Assembly: GCA_002421605.1 (NCBI GenBank)
Contig: DISJ01000008.1
Coordinates: 32,506-96,505, forward strand
Source: Rhodobacteraceae bacterium UBA6213
GTDB lineage: Bacteria; Pseudomonadota; Alphaproteobacteria; Rhodobacterales; Rhodobacteraceae
Direction of reading: 5' to 3'
DNA length: 64,000 bases
The notes under the pieces are model-generated. The model was not told the origin of the DNA. It saw only the letters and a list, made by a program, of their open reading frames with translations, and made no database searches. This document shows positions 1 through 7,028 of this stretch, piece by piece; the first letter of the stretch is position 1; each line of letters starts with the position of its first letter. The translations under genes and the position numbers were made by a program.

Positions 1-60
1 CTCGAACCCGCGACCCCCGGCGTGACAGGCCGGTACTCTAACCAACTGAGCTACAACCGC
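1..60 (-). tRNA. tRNA-Asp (GTC), 3' end cut by the window edge
   Basis: Reading the minus strand from 60, the acceptor start GCGGTTG is followed by TAGCTC and a D-arm. The anticodon arm has GTC in its loop, and the T-arm GGTTCGAG runs off the window. The last bases of the T-arm, the 3' acceptor strand and the CCA lie outside. The GTC anticodon gives Asp. Confidence 0.93.
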
Positions 61-264
61 GCATATGCCCGCAGGAACCCCCGGTTCCGGCGTGCAGCGG
101 TCTTAGCGATGGGGGTATGCGGCGTCAAGCGGAATGCAGCAGCTAATTCGCCACCCTTTTGCAGCACGCACGTCACACTCGGTGCGCGATGTCGTTCAAA
201 TGCAATGCTCGCTTGGCGGAAATCCGCCGCAAGGTTAACGTTTCGGAACAATCGGGGGTTTGGA

Positions 265-1077
265 GTGGCAACAGTGGCGCTAACGCGCAGAAAAATCTTG
301 GCGCGCGTGCTTTCCGGTGCCTTCACCGCGGGCCTTGGTTTGCCGGCAAGCAAGGCGCGGGCAAGTGACCCTGCAGACCTTCCGATGCCTGCGCTGACCG
401 AACAGCACGACGTTGTCATCGTCAACTCGGTGCTAACCGACAAGCCCTTCGTCGCGCTGACCTTTGATGATGGGCCGCATCCGGTGCACACGCCGCGCCT
501 GCTGGACATTCTGCGCACCCATAACGCGACGGCCACCTTTTACGTGGTCGGGCAAATGGTGCGCCGCTACCCCGATGTGGCCAAACGCATCGCCGACGAG
601 GGCCACGAGATCGGCAATCACACCTGGTCGCACCCACATCTTTGGGACCTTGGTGATAACGATGTGCTGCAAGAGATCGACCGCACGAACGAAGTGATCT
701 GGCGCACAACCGGGTTCTTGCCGGTCACGATGCGCCCCCCTTACGGGGCGATCAGCAAATATCAGTCGCAGATGGTACACGCAAACCGGCTGCTGCCCAC
801 GGTGATGTGGTCGGTCGACCCCTCCGATTATCGCCGCCCTGGCTCTGACGTCGTTGCAAGCAGGATCGTCACCAAGGCGCGCAGCGGCTCGATCGTGCTG
901 GCGCACGACATCCACGGGCCCACGGTCGATGCCATGCCTGCCACGCTTGAGGGGTTGGCAGCGGTGGGGTTGCAAGCGACCAGCATGTCCCAGCTGCTGG
1001 GCTGGCACCGTTGGGGCAAGATGCAGATGGCAGCGCGCGCCACTCCCGCCTGGCCGCGTGGACGTGACGACGACTGA
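265..1077 (+). CDS. Exported polysaccharide deacetylase (NodB/CE4 family)
   Basis: A CE4 carbohydrate esterase that would remove N-acetyl groups from a cell-envelope or exopolysaccharide. The frame shows the family motifs in order: TFDDGPH (metal Asp, near residue 68), HEIGNHTWSHPHL (metal His pair), RPPYGA, DPSDYRRP and IVLAHDIH. The open frame extends back to 22, but that would overlap tRNA-Asp and lacks coding character. A GTG at 265 (or 274) directly precedes TRRKILARV and a hydrophobic stretch ending ASKARA, a Tat-like or Sec signal peptide. From 265 the product has 270 residues. It is monocistronic between tRNA genes. The substrate cannot be read from the sequence. Confidence 0.85.
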   Translation: MATVALTRRKILARVLSGAFTAGLGLPASKARASDPADLPMPALTEQHDVVIVNSVLTDKPFVALTFDDGPHPVHTPRLLDILRTHNATATFYVVGQMVRRYPDVAKRIADEGHEIGNHTWSHPHLWDLGDNDVLQEIDRTNEVIWRTTGFLPVTMRPPYGAISKYQSQMVHANRLLPTVMWSVDPSDYRRPGSDVVASRIVTKARSGSIVLAHDIHGPTVDAMPATLEGLAAVGLQATSMSQLLGWHRWGKMQMAARATPAWPRGRDDD

Positions 1078-1096
1078 ATTGGCAAAGGCGTGGGGC

Positions 1097-1171
1097 TGGT
1101 GGGTGATGAGAGGGTCGAACTCCCGACATCCTCGGTGTAAACGAGGCGCTCTACCACTGAGCTAATCACCC
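1097..1171 (-). tRNA. tRNA-Val (TAC)
   Basis: On the minus strand GGGTGAT pairs with ATCACCC, the D-arm is TAGCTCAGTGGTAGAGC and the anticodon stem CCTCG/CGAGG encloses TTTACAC, so the anticodon is TAC (Val). The T-arm is GGGAGTTCGACCCTC. CCA is encoded at 1097-1099. It is 75 nt long and one of two tandem Val tRNAs. Confidence 0.95.
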
Positions 1172-1275
1172 GACGCCGCGCCAATACCCCGTGCCCGCGC
1201 GCCTTGCAAGTGCTGGCAAACAGAATACGGGGGCCTCGCGCGCCATTGGTGCACCGCGTAGTGTCACAAAGCAAA

Positions 1276-1300
1276 ACGCGCGCCAAAAAAAGGCGCGCGT
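1276..1300 (-). terminator. Hairpin downstream of tRNA-Val (CAC)
   Basis: Perfect 9-bp inverted repeat ACGCGCGCC/GGCGCGCGT with a loop of seven T residues on the minus strand, followed by TTTTGC. It lies 9 nt past the encoded CCA of the tRNA-Val(CAC) gene, so it would end transcription of that tRNA before the second Val gene. Confidence 0.6.
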
Positions 1301-1309
1301 GCGAAAAGA

Positions 1310-1384
1310 TGGTGGGTGATAAGGGATTTGAACCCCTGACATCTTCGATGTGAACGAAGCGCTCTACCGCTGAGCTAATCACCC
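1310..1384 (-). tRNA. tRNA-Val (CAC)
   Basis: On the minus strand the acceptor is GGGTGAT/ATCACCC, the D-arm TAGCTCAGCGGTAGAGC and the anticodon stem CTTCG/CGAAG around TTCACAT, giving anticodon CAC (Val). CCA is encoded at 1310-1312. Length 75 nt. Differences from the other Val gene are mainly in the anticodon and T stems. Confidence 0.95.
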
Positions 1385-1403
1385 GGTGCGCGGCGTAATA
1401 GCC

Positions 1404-1928
1404 TCAGTCATCGTCTTCTGCAAGGGATTCGTCGGCGGTTTTCTTGCCCTTGCCGGGTTTTGCCTCACCGCCCCGGCGCAGCTTGATCACCAGCATTTCG
1501 CCATCCTTCACATCAACCTGGCGGCTGACGCGGGCTTTGCCGAATTGCGGCAACACAACTGCTTCGCCGTTGGAGAATGCTTCGCTCAATACCTTCAGCG
1601 TAGCGTCGATCACTGTCTGGGCGTCTTTCTTCTTCGCGCCCGAACGCGTCAGGACACGCTCCAGAAAATCTTTGCGCCGAAGTGTCGGGCTGTCGTCACC
1701 ACCGCCAGAACCCGGCAACGGCGCGCTGGCAACCGCAGCATCCGCCTGAAGCGGTGCCACTACTGAAAATGGCTGCACGATTGTTGGCCTTGGGTTAGGC
1801 GCGACGGCAAGCACCGCCGCAGGCTTGGCGGCGAGTTTGCGCTTCGTCGCGGGCTTCGCGGCGGGTTTTGTCGCGCGTTTGCGGGGTTGCTTGCTGGCCG
1901 CATCGACCGGCGTTGGAGCTTTGGTCAT
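1404..1928 (-). CDS. HU/IHF-family DNA-binding protein with a long Lys/Ala-rich N-terminal tail
   Basis: The C-terminal ~95 residues match the bacterial DNA-bending HU fold: TLRRKDFLERVLTRSGAKKKDAQ, then TVIDATLKVLSEAF and GEAVVLPQFGKARV. Typical HU is ~90 residues; this product has 174 because of a tail of roughly 80 residues rich in K, A and P (repeats of KPAAKPATKRK type) resembling histone-H1-like tails. The C-terminus is acidic (DESLAEDDD). It would bind DNA non-specifically and compact the nucleoid; the tail may add affinity. It lies just upstream of tRNA-Val on the same strand. Confidence 0.85.
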   Translation of the reverse strand: MTKAPTPVDAASKQPRKRATKPAAKPATKRKLAAKPAAVLAVAPNPRPTIVQPFSVVAPLQADAAVASAPLPGSGGGDDSPTLRRKDFLERVLTRSGAKKKDAQTVIDATLKVLSEAFSNGEAVVLPQFGKARVSRQVDVKDGEMLVIKLRRGGEAKPGKGKKTADESLAEDDD

Positions 1929-2131
1929 GTCGACATCCGTTTGTTTCTATACTGGCAACAGAGTATGCGGGTGCCCACGAACAATCCACAGCAATCTGAA
2001 TTTTACCCAAGCTCGGGCGTTGCGAAAATGCCATGATCGCGGCAGCTTGCGACGCGGTATTGTTGACGCTGCGCACCGAGAGGTGCAGGGTCCGCCAGTA
2101 ATTTATCACCCCCTATTGGGAGCTGCTTAAC

Positions 2132-2329
2132 ATGCGTAAAATGCTGCTTGCTGCCGCGCTGCTCGCCGGCACCACCTCGGCCGCCCTTGCCGGTGGCTAT
2201 ATTGCCCCCACGGTCGCCGCAGAGCCGGTCGTTGCCGCCACGCCGTCCTCGAACACGGCGCTTGTGCCGATCATGATTTTGCTTCTGGTCGGGCTGGTCT
2301 ATGCGAGCTCGGGCTCTGACAAAGACTAA
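2132..2329 (+). CDS. Small exported single-span membrane protein, family copy 1 (divergent)
   Basis: 65 residues: signal peptide MRKMLLAAALLAG...ALAGG, a short AP-V spacer, then a C-terminal hydrophobic span (TALVPIMILLLVGLVYASS) and a charged end SGSDKD. It is the most divergent of six tandem paralogues at 2132-4428: it keeps the GGYIAP start of the mature region but lacks the GSSSSAG box and the ANDDD end of the others. No domain of known function is recognised. No clear terminator follows it. Confidence 0.75.
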   Translation: MRKMLLAAALLAGTTSAALAGGYIAPTVAAEPVVAATPSSNTALVPIMILLLVGLVYASSGSDKD

Positions 2330-2537
2330 CGCGCGTCAAGGTCAACACGACAGGGGCGAGCGCCAAAGGCGGCGGTCGCAGCGTGGGATTTTGCCGCTTT
2401 GCGCAGCGCAGCAAAGTAAAGCGTGTGCGCAATGGCACAGGTTGCCGGGGTCAGTTAAGCAAGCCACCAATTGTTGTTGACCAGTGCCGCGAATATGGTA
2501 ACGCCGGGGCAAGGCAATCTAAACTCAGGAGTATCTC

Positions 2538-2744
2538 ATGCGTAAACTTCTTCTTGCTTCGGCCATCGCGGCCGTTACTGCTTCTTCGGCACTCGCCGGT
2601 GGCTACGTCGCCCCGGTCATGGCCCCGGCCCCGGTTGTGGTCGAAAAAGGCTCGTCAAGCTCGGCTGGCATCTGGATTCCGCTGGCGCTGCTGGTTATCA
2701 TCGGCGTGATCGTTGCAAACGACGACGACGAGCCGATCGAGTGA
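2538..2744 (+). CDS. Small exported single-span membrane protein, family copy 2
   Basis: 68 residues. The signal peptide MRKLLLASAIAAVTASSALA is followed by GGYVAPVMAPAPVVVEKG, SSSSAG, a ~17-residue hydrophobic span WIPLALLVIIGVIV and the acidic end ANDDDEPIE. The predicted mature protein is ~48 residues: a short Pro/Val segment, a membrane span and an Asp-rich tail. SD-like CAGGAG precedes the ATG. Its own hairpin terminator follows at 2765. Function unknown; near-identity with its neighbours marks recent duplication. Confidence 0.8.
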   Translation: MRKLLLASAIAAVTASSALAGGYVAPVMAPAPVVVEKGSSSSAGIWIPLALLVIIGVIVANDDDEPIE

Positions 2745-2764
2745 TATCGTAACCAGAACGCAAA

Positions 2765-2794
2765 GGCGCATCCCGCTTGGGGTGCGCCTTTTTT
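2765..2794 (+). terminator. Intrinsic terminator of family copy 2
   Basis: GGCGCATCCC and GGGGTGCGCC form a 10-bp stem (one G-T pair) over a GCTT loop, followed by seven T. The same stem recurs after copy 3. Confidence 0.85.
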
Positions 2795-2886
2795 GTTGCG
2801 CGCTCGACAATTCCTTTTCAAGGCGATTGACTGGCACAGCCCTCACGCGCGAAGCTTCGACCGTGCTTCAAAACGAGGGATACCCC

Positions 2887-3105
2887 ATGCGCAAACTACT
2901 TCTAGCGTCGGCCATTGCCGCCGTCACTGCATCTTCGGCACTCGCCGGTGGCTACGTCGCCCCGGTCGTCGCCGCCGCCCCGGTTGTGGTCGAAAAAGGC
3001 TCGTCGAGCTCGGCTGGGCTTTGGATTCCGTTGGCCCTGCTGTTGATCATCGGCGTGATCGTTGCGAACGACGACGATACTCCGCCATCGACGACGGGCG
3101 GGTGA
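2887..3105 (+). CDS. Small exported single-span membrane protein, family copy 3
   Basis: 72 residues. The frame is open from 2713, but the family start MRKLLLAS lies at 2887 after an AGGGATACCCC leader. Signal peptide, GGYVAPVVAAAPVVVEKG, SSSSAG, WIPLALLLIIGVIV span and ANDDD are as in copy 2. The tail differs (TPPSTTGG). Its own terminator follows at 3122. It is presumably anchored in the inner membrane with a short acidic tail. Function unknown. Confidence 0.8.
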   Translation: MRKLLLASAIAAVTASSALAGGYVAPVVAAAPVVVEKGSSSSAGLWIPLALLLIIGVIVANDDDTPPSTTGG

Positions 3106-3121
3106 ACTAAGTGCATTAGAT

Positions 3122-3151
3122 GGCGCATCCCGCTTGGGGTGCGCCTTTTTT
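3122..3151 (+). terminator. Intrinsic terminator of family copy 3
   Basis: The same GGCGCATCCC-GCTT-GGGGTGCGCC stem as after copy 2, followed by six T. Confidence 0.85.
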
Positions 3152-3242
3152 GTTGCACAATATGGCGGTTTTTGTCACCAACTTGACTGCATCACTGGCT
3201 TCCGCGATGGTCACCACACGTTTTGTTTTCAAGGGAAACCCC

Positions 3243-3449
3243 ATGCGCAAACTTCTCCTCGCCTCGGCCATCGCGGCCGTTACCGCCACCTCCGCCTTCG
3301 CTGGCGGTTACGTCGCCCCGGTTGTCGCCGCGGCCCCGGTTGTTGTCGAAAAAGGCTCGTCGAGCTCGGCCGGCATCTGGATTCCGCTGGCGCTGCTGGT
3401 GATCATCGGCGTGATCGTTGCAAACGACGACGACAAAGAACCAATCTGA
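3243..3449 (+). CDS. Small exported single-span membrane protein, family copy 4
   Basis: 68 residues starting at the MRKLLLAS motif (3243, after AAGGGAAACCCC), although the frame is open from 3120. Signal peptide ends AFAGG; then VAPVVAAAPVVVEKG, SSSSAG, a WIPLALLVIIGVIV span and the tail ANDDDKEPI. A hairpin terminator at 3481 makes it a separate transcription unit. Function unknown. Confidence 0.8.
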   Translation: MRKLLLASAIAAVTATSAFAGGYVAPVVAAAPVVVEKGSSSSAGIWIPLALLVIIGVIVANDDDKEPI

Positions 3450-3480
3450 GCCTTGCTCAGACGACACCGCTAATTGCGAC

Positions 3481-3508
3481 AAAAGCGCATCCCTTGGGGT
3501 GCGCTTTT
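3481..3508 (+). terminator. Intrinsic terminator of family copy 4
   Basis: AAAAGCGCATCCC pairs with GGGGTGCGCTTTT over a TT loop and is followed by CATTT. It is a variant of the stem after copies 2 and 3 and nearly identical to the one after copy 5. Confidence 0.75.
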
Positions 3509-3598
3509 CATTTAGGGGGGCGCATTTCAAAACTGGTCTTGACCCCACCTGCCCCAAGGAAGACTGTCTACGCATAGCAAACCTGCAGGAGGCCTATC

Positions 3599-3823
3599 AT
3601 GCGCAAATTTCTTCTCGCAACAGCAGTCGTGGCCGTCGCCGCCACCTCGGCCATCGCCGGTGGTTACGTTGCCCCCGTTGTTGCCGCGGCCCCGGTTGTG
3701 GTGGAAAAAGGTTCGTCGAGTTCGGCTGGCCTCTGGATTCCGCTGGCGCTGCTGTTGCTCATCGGCGTGATCGTTGCGAACGACGACGATCCGGTAGAAA
3801 TGCACGACTCGATGGGCTCATAA
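3599..3823 (+). CDS. Small exported single-span membrane protein, family copy 5
   Basis: 74 residues with a strong AGGAGG Shine-Dalgarno 7 nt before the ATG. Signal peptide MRKFLLATAVVAVAATSAIA, then GGYVAPVVAAAPVVVEKG, SSSSAG, a WIPLALLLLIGVIV span and ANDDD. The tail is longer and different (PVEMHDSMGS). The intergenic DNA before and after it is itself duplicated (GACGACACCG...GCGACAAAAGCGC on both sides). Function unknown. Confidence 0.8.
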   Translation: MRKFLLATAVVAVAATSAIAGGYVAPVVAAAPVVVEKGSSSSAGLWIPLALLLLIGVIVANDDDPVEMHDSMGS

Positions 3824-3877
3824 CCGCGGAATAGAACCAGTTTGTTCGCTAGCGTAGACGACACCGTTAATAGCGAC

Positions 3878-3905
3878 AAAAGCGCATCCCTTGGGGTGCG
3901 CTTTT
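3878..3905 (+). terminator. Intrinsic terminator of family copy 5
   Basis: AAAAGCGCATCCC-TT-GGGGTGCGCTTTT, followed by CATTT; the same element as after copy 4, with the same flanking bases. Confidence 0.75.
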
Positions 3906-3996
3906 CATTTCACCAAGCGCGCTTTTCACGCCGCGCTTGACCGCGCCCGCCGCAATGGCGCATCCTGACGCAAGGTTAACTTGCAGGAGGGATATC

Positions 3997-4428
3997 ATGC
4001 GCAGACTTCTTCTGGCGTCAGCTATCGCCGCGGTCGCCGCCACCTCGGCCATCGCCGGTGGTTACGTCGCCCCGGTTGTTGCTCCAGCCCCGGTTGTGGT
4101 TGAAAAAGGCTCGTCGAGTTCGGCTGGCATCTGGATACCGCTGGCACTGTTGCTGGTCATCGGTCTGATCGTCGCCAACGATGATGATGGAATCGATGAG
4201 TCTGAAGCAAGCGATATCCGGCTGAAAACCGACATCACGCGGGTCGGCACCGCCGCGAACGGATTACCGCTCTATCATTTCCGCTATCACGGCCTTCCAG
4301 CGGTTTACGAAGGCGTCATGGCGCAAGACGTGCTGGCGCGCTTCCCTGACGCTGTGGTTGTGCGCCCCGGCGGAGTACTAGCGGTGAAATACGATATGCT
4401 CGGGCTCGAGATGAAGGTCGTTCACTAA
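3997..4428 (+). CDS. Family copy 6 fused to a tail-fibre S74/intramolecular-chaperone-like domain
   Basis: 143 residues from the ATG at 3997 (AGGAGG at 3985). Residues 1-65 repeat the small-protein family: signal peptide, GGYVAPVVAPAPVVVEKG, SSSSAG, WIPLALLLVIGLIV, ANDDD. Residues ~66-143 are extra: SDIRLKTDITRVG, LPLYHFRYHG, YEGVMAQDVLARFPDAV and LAVKYDMLGL. This layout is that of the C-terminal S74 or intramolecular chaperone domain of phage tail spikes and 'tail fiber domain' proteins, whose SD-RLK-DI start is diagnostic. Known members self-cleave after assisting trimerization with a Ser-Asp at the start; Ser-Asp is present here. Placing the domain after a transmembrane anchor is unusual. 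Confidence 0.78.
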   Translation: MRRLLLASAIAAVAATSAIAGGYVAPVVAPAPVVVEKGSSSSAGIWIPLALLLVIGLIVANDDDGIDESEASDIRLKTDITRVGTAANGLPLYHFRYHGLPAVYEGVMAQDVLARFPDAVVVRPGGVLAVKYDMLGLEMKVVH

Positions 4429-4446
4429 CCCGCTGACATATCATGC

Positions 4447-4475
4447 AAAAGGCGCGCCAATGGCGCGCCTTTTTT
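4447..4475. terminator. Convergent bidirectional terminator between copy 6 and lon
   Basis: AAAAGGCGCGCC and GGCGCGCCTTTTTT form an 8-bp GC stem over a 3-nt loop, with A and T runs on either side. It sits between the plus-strand array and the minus-strand end of lon, so it can serve both. Confidence 0.8.
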
Positions 4476-4484
4476 GGTTTCGCC

Positions 4485-6890
4485 TTAGTGGGCAACCGTG
4501 CCCTGTGCTTCTGGTTCGTTGCCGCGCGCGGCTTGCGCCGCCTCTTCGGCCAACTCGTCCCAGATGATCGGCTCAGGTGCACGCACCAGCGCACGCGCCA
4601 GCACCTCGCGCACGTGCGACACCGGCACCAGCTCTAACCCAGCCTTAACATTGGCCGGTATCTCTGCCAGATCCTTGGCGTTTTCTTGCGGGATCAGCAC
4701 GGTCTTGATGCCCCCCCGCAGCGCCGCGAGCAGCTTTTCCTTCAGGCCCCCGATTGGCAGCACATTGCCACGCAGAGTAACCTCACCAGTCATCGCCACC
4801 TCGCGGCGCACCGCGATACCGGTCAGCACCGAGACGATCGAGGTGACCATGGCAACACCCGCGCTTGGTCCGTCTTTGGGCGTTGCACCTTCGGGCACGT
4901 GCACGTGGATATCGACCTTTTCAAACACCGTCGGCTTGACCCCGATTTCGGGCGCGATCGAGCGCACAAAGCTGGAGGCCGCCTCGATCGATTCCTTCAT
5001 CACGTCGCCAAGCTTGCCGGTGGTCTTCATCCGCCCCTTGCCGGGCAGCTTCAGCGCCTCGATCTGCAGCAAATCGCCCCCAACCGAGGTCCAGGCAAGC
5101 CCGGTGACGACACCCACCTGATCCGCCTCTTCGGCCAGGCCAAAGCGGAAACGCGGCACGCCAAGGAAGTGCTCGACCAATTCGGGCGTCACATCGACCG
5201 ACTTGGTCTTGCCCTTGAGGATCTCGGTCACAGCCTTGCGCGCCATCTTGGCGATTTCGCGTTCAAGGTTCCGCACCCCCGCCTCGCGGGTGTAGTGGCG
5301 CAAAATCTCGGTCAAGGCACCGTCACTGACTGAAAACTCGCCTTTCTTCAGCCCGTGCGCCTTGATCTGCTTGGGCAGCAGGTGCTGGCGCGCGATTTCG
5401 CGCTTTTCATCCTCGGTATAGCCTTCGATCGGAATGATCTCCATGCGGTCCAAAAGCGGGCTCGGCATGTTGTAGCTGTTCGCCGTGGTCAGAAAGAGCA
5501 CGTTCGAGAGGTCATATTCGACCTCCAGATAGTGGTCGGTGAAGGTCGAGTTCTGTTCCGGGTCCAATACCTCAAGCATCGCGCTGGCCGGGTCACCGCG
5601 GAAATCCTGCCCCATCTTGTCGATTTCATCCAGCAAGATCAGCGGATTGGTAGTCTTCGCCTTTTTCAGCGCCTGAATGATCTTGCCCGGCATCGAGCCG
5701 ATATAGGTGCGCCGGTGCCCACGAATTTCGGATTCGTCGCGCACACCGCCCAGGCTGATACGGATGAACTCGCGCCCCGTGGCACGCGCCACCGAACGAC
5801 CAAGCGAGGTTTTACCCACGCCGGGCGGGCCGACAAGGCACAGGATCGGGCCATGCAGCTTGGTCGAGCGCGCCTGCACCGCAAGGTATTCGACGATCCG
5901 CTCCTTGACCTTTTCCAGCCCGTAGTGATCGGCGTCCAACACCGTTTCAGCCGCCGTCAGGTCTTTCTTGACGCGGCTTTTCACGCCCCATGGAAGGGCG
6001 AGCAGCCAGTCGAGGTAGTTGCGCACCACAGTCGCCTCGGCGCTCATCGGGCTCATGGCCTTCAGCTTTTTCAGCTCGGCCTGCGCCTTTTCGCGCGCCT
6101 CTTTCGAGAACTTGGTTTTCTTGATGCGTTCTTCCAACTCGACCAGTTCGTTCTGGCCTTCTTCGCCATCACCCAGCTCGCGCTGGATCGCCTTCATCTG
6201 TTCGTTGAGGTAGTATTCGCGCTGGGTGCGCTCCATCTGCGTTTTCACGCGCGATTTGATCTTTTTCTCGACCTGCAGCACCGACATTTCGCCCTGCATC
6301 AGGCCATAGACCTTTTCCAGCCGCTCCGAGACGTTGAGCGTCTCCAGCAAGTCCTGTTTTTGCCCGACTTCGATGCCGAGGTGGCCGGAAACGAGGTCCG
6401 CCAGCTTGGCCGCGTCCTGCGCCTCGGCAATCGCGGTCAGGGCGTCTTCGGGGGTGTTCTTCTTGATCTTCGCGTAGCGTTCAAACTCTTCACCAACCGA
6501 GCGCAGCAACGCCTTGGTGGTGGCGCTGTCGCCTTCCACCTCGTTCAACACTTCGGCGCGCGCTTCAAAGAAGCGGTCATTGGGCACGAACTCCGCAATC
6601 CGCACACGCGTCTTTCCCTCGACCAGCACCTTGACCGTGCCATCGGGAAGCTTCAGCAATTGCAGCACATTGGCCAATACGCCCGTGCGGTAGATACCCT
6701 CTACGTCAGGGTCATCCACGCCGGGGTCGATCTGGCTGGCCAGCAGAATCTGGCGGTCTTCCGACATCACCGCCTCTAGCGCGCGGACCGATTTTTCACG
6801 GCCCACGAACAGCGGCACGATCATGTGTGGAAACACCACGATATCGCGCAGCGGCAATACCGGGTAAGTCGTCGCGAGGATCTCGTTCAT
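4485..6890 (-). CDS. lon: ATP-dependent endopeptidase Lon
   Basis: 801 residues, the usual length of bacterial LonA. The N-terminal substrate-recognition domain starts YPVLPLRDIVVFPHMIVPLFVGR. An AAA+ module has Walker A GPPGVGKTS near residue 355 and Walker B ILLDEIDKMG. The C-terminal Ser-Lys peptidase has KDGPSAGVAM (Ser near 675) and LKEKLLAALRGGIKTV (Lys near 718). It degrades misfolded and specific regulatory proteins in the cytoplasm as a hexamer. Monocistronic, ending at a bidirectional terminator. Confidence 0.98.
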   Translation of the reverse strand: MNEILATTYPVLPLRDIVVFPHMIVPLFVGREKSVRALEAVMSEDRQILLASQIDPGVDDPDVEGIYRTGVLANVLQLLKLPDGTVKVLVEGKTRVRIAEFVPNDRFFEARAEVLNEVEGDSATTKALLRSVGEEFERYAKIKKNTPEDALTAIAEAQDAAKLADLVSGHLGIEVGQKQDLLETLNVSERLEKVYGLMQGEMSVLQVEKKIKSRVKTQMERTQREYYLNEQMKAIQRELGDGEEGQNELVELEERIKKTKFSKEAREKAQAELKKLKAMSPMSAEATVVRNYLDWLLALPWGVKSRVKKDLTAAETVLDADHYGLEKVKERIVEYLAVQARSTKLHGPILCLVGPPGVGKTSLGRSVARATGREFIRISLGGVRDESEIRGHRRTYIGSMPGKIIQALKKAKTTNPLILLDEIDKMGQDFRGDPASAMLEVLDPEQNSTFTDHYLEVEYDLSNVLFLTTANSYNMPSPLLDRMEIIPIEGYTEDEKREIARQHLLPKQIKAHGLKKGEFSVSDGALTEILRHYTREAGVRNLEREIAKMARKAVTEILKGKTKSVDVTPELVEHFLGVPRFRFGLAEEADQVGVVTGLAWTSVGGDLLQIEALKLPGKGRMKTTGKLGDVMKESIEAASSFVRSIAPEIGVKPTVFEKVDIHVHVPEGATPKDGPSAGVAMVTSIVSVLTGIAVRREVAMTGEVTLRGNVLPIGGLKEKLLAALRGGIKTVLIPQENAKDLAEIPANVKAGLELVPVSHVREVLARALVRAPEPIIWDELAEEAAQAARGNEPEAQGTVAH

Positions 6891-7028
6891 CTATTTTCCT
6901 CTCTGGCAAAAGGCATCGGCCCCGACCTCGGCAGCCTGACCTTTCCCACTGATGTCCCAATATCTAGGGGTGCCAATGTTGCGTATCAACCCATCTTGGA
7001 ATGCGGCGTGCAAATTGGCCGCCATCAC

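Noticed and set aside
22..264. N-terminal extension of the polysaccharide deacetylase frame
   Set aside because: It overlaps tRNA-Asp, has no protein-like composition, and a GTG start before a good signal peptide lies at 265.
4498..6779. Long plus-strand frames opposite lon (up to 474 codons)
   Set aside because: They mirror the lon codon pattern, have no motif and no ribosome-binding site; shadows of GC-rich coding DNA.
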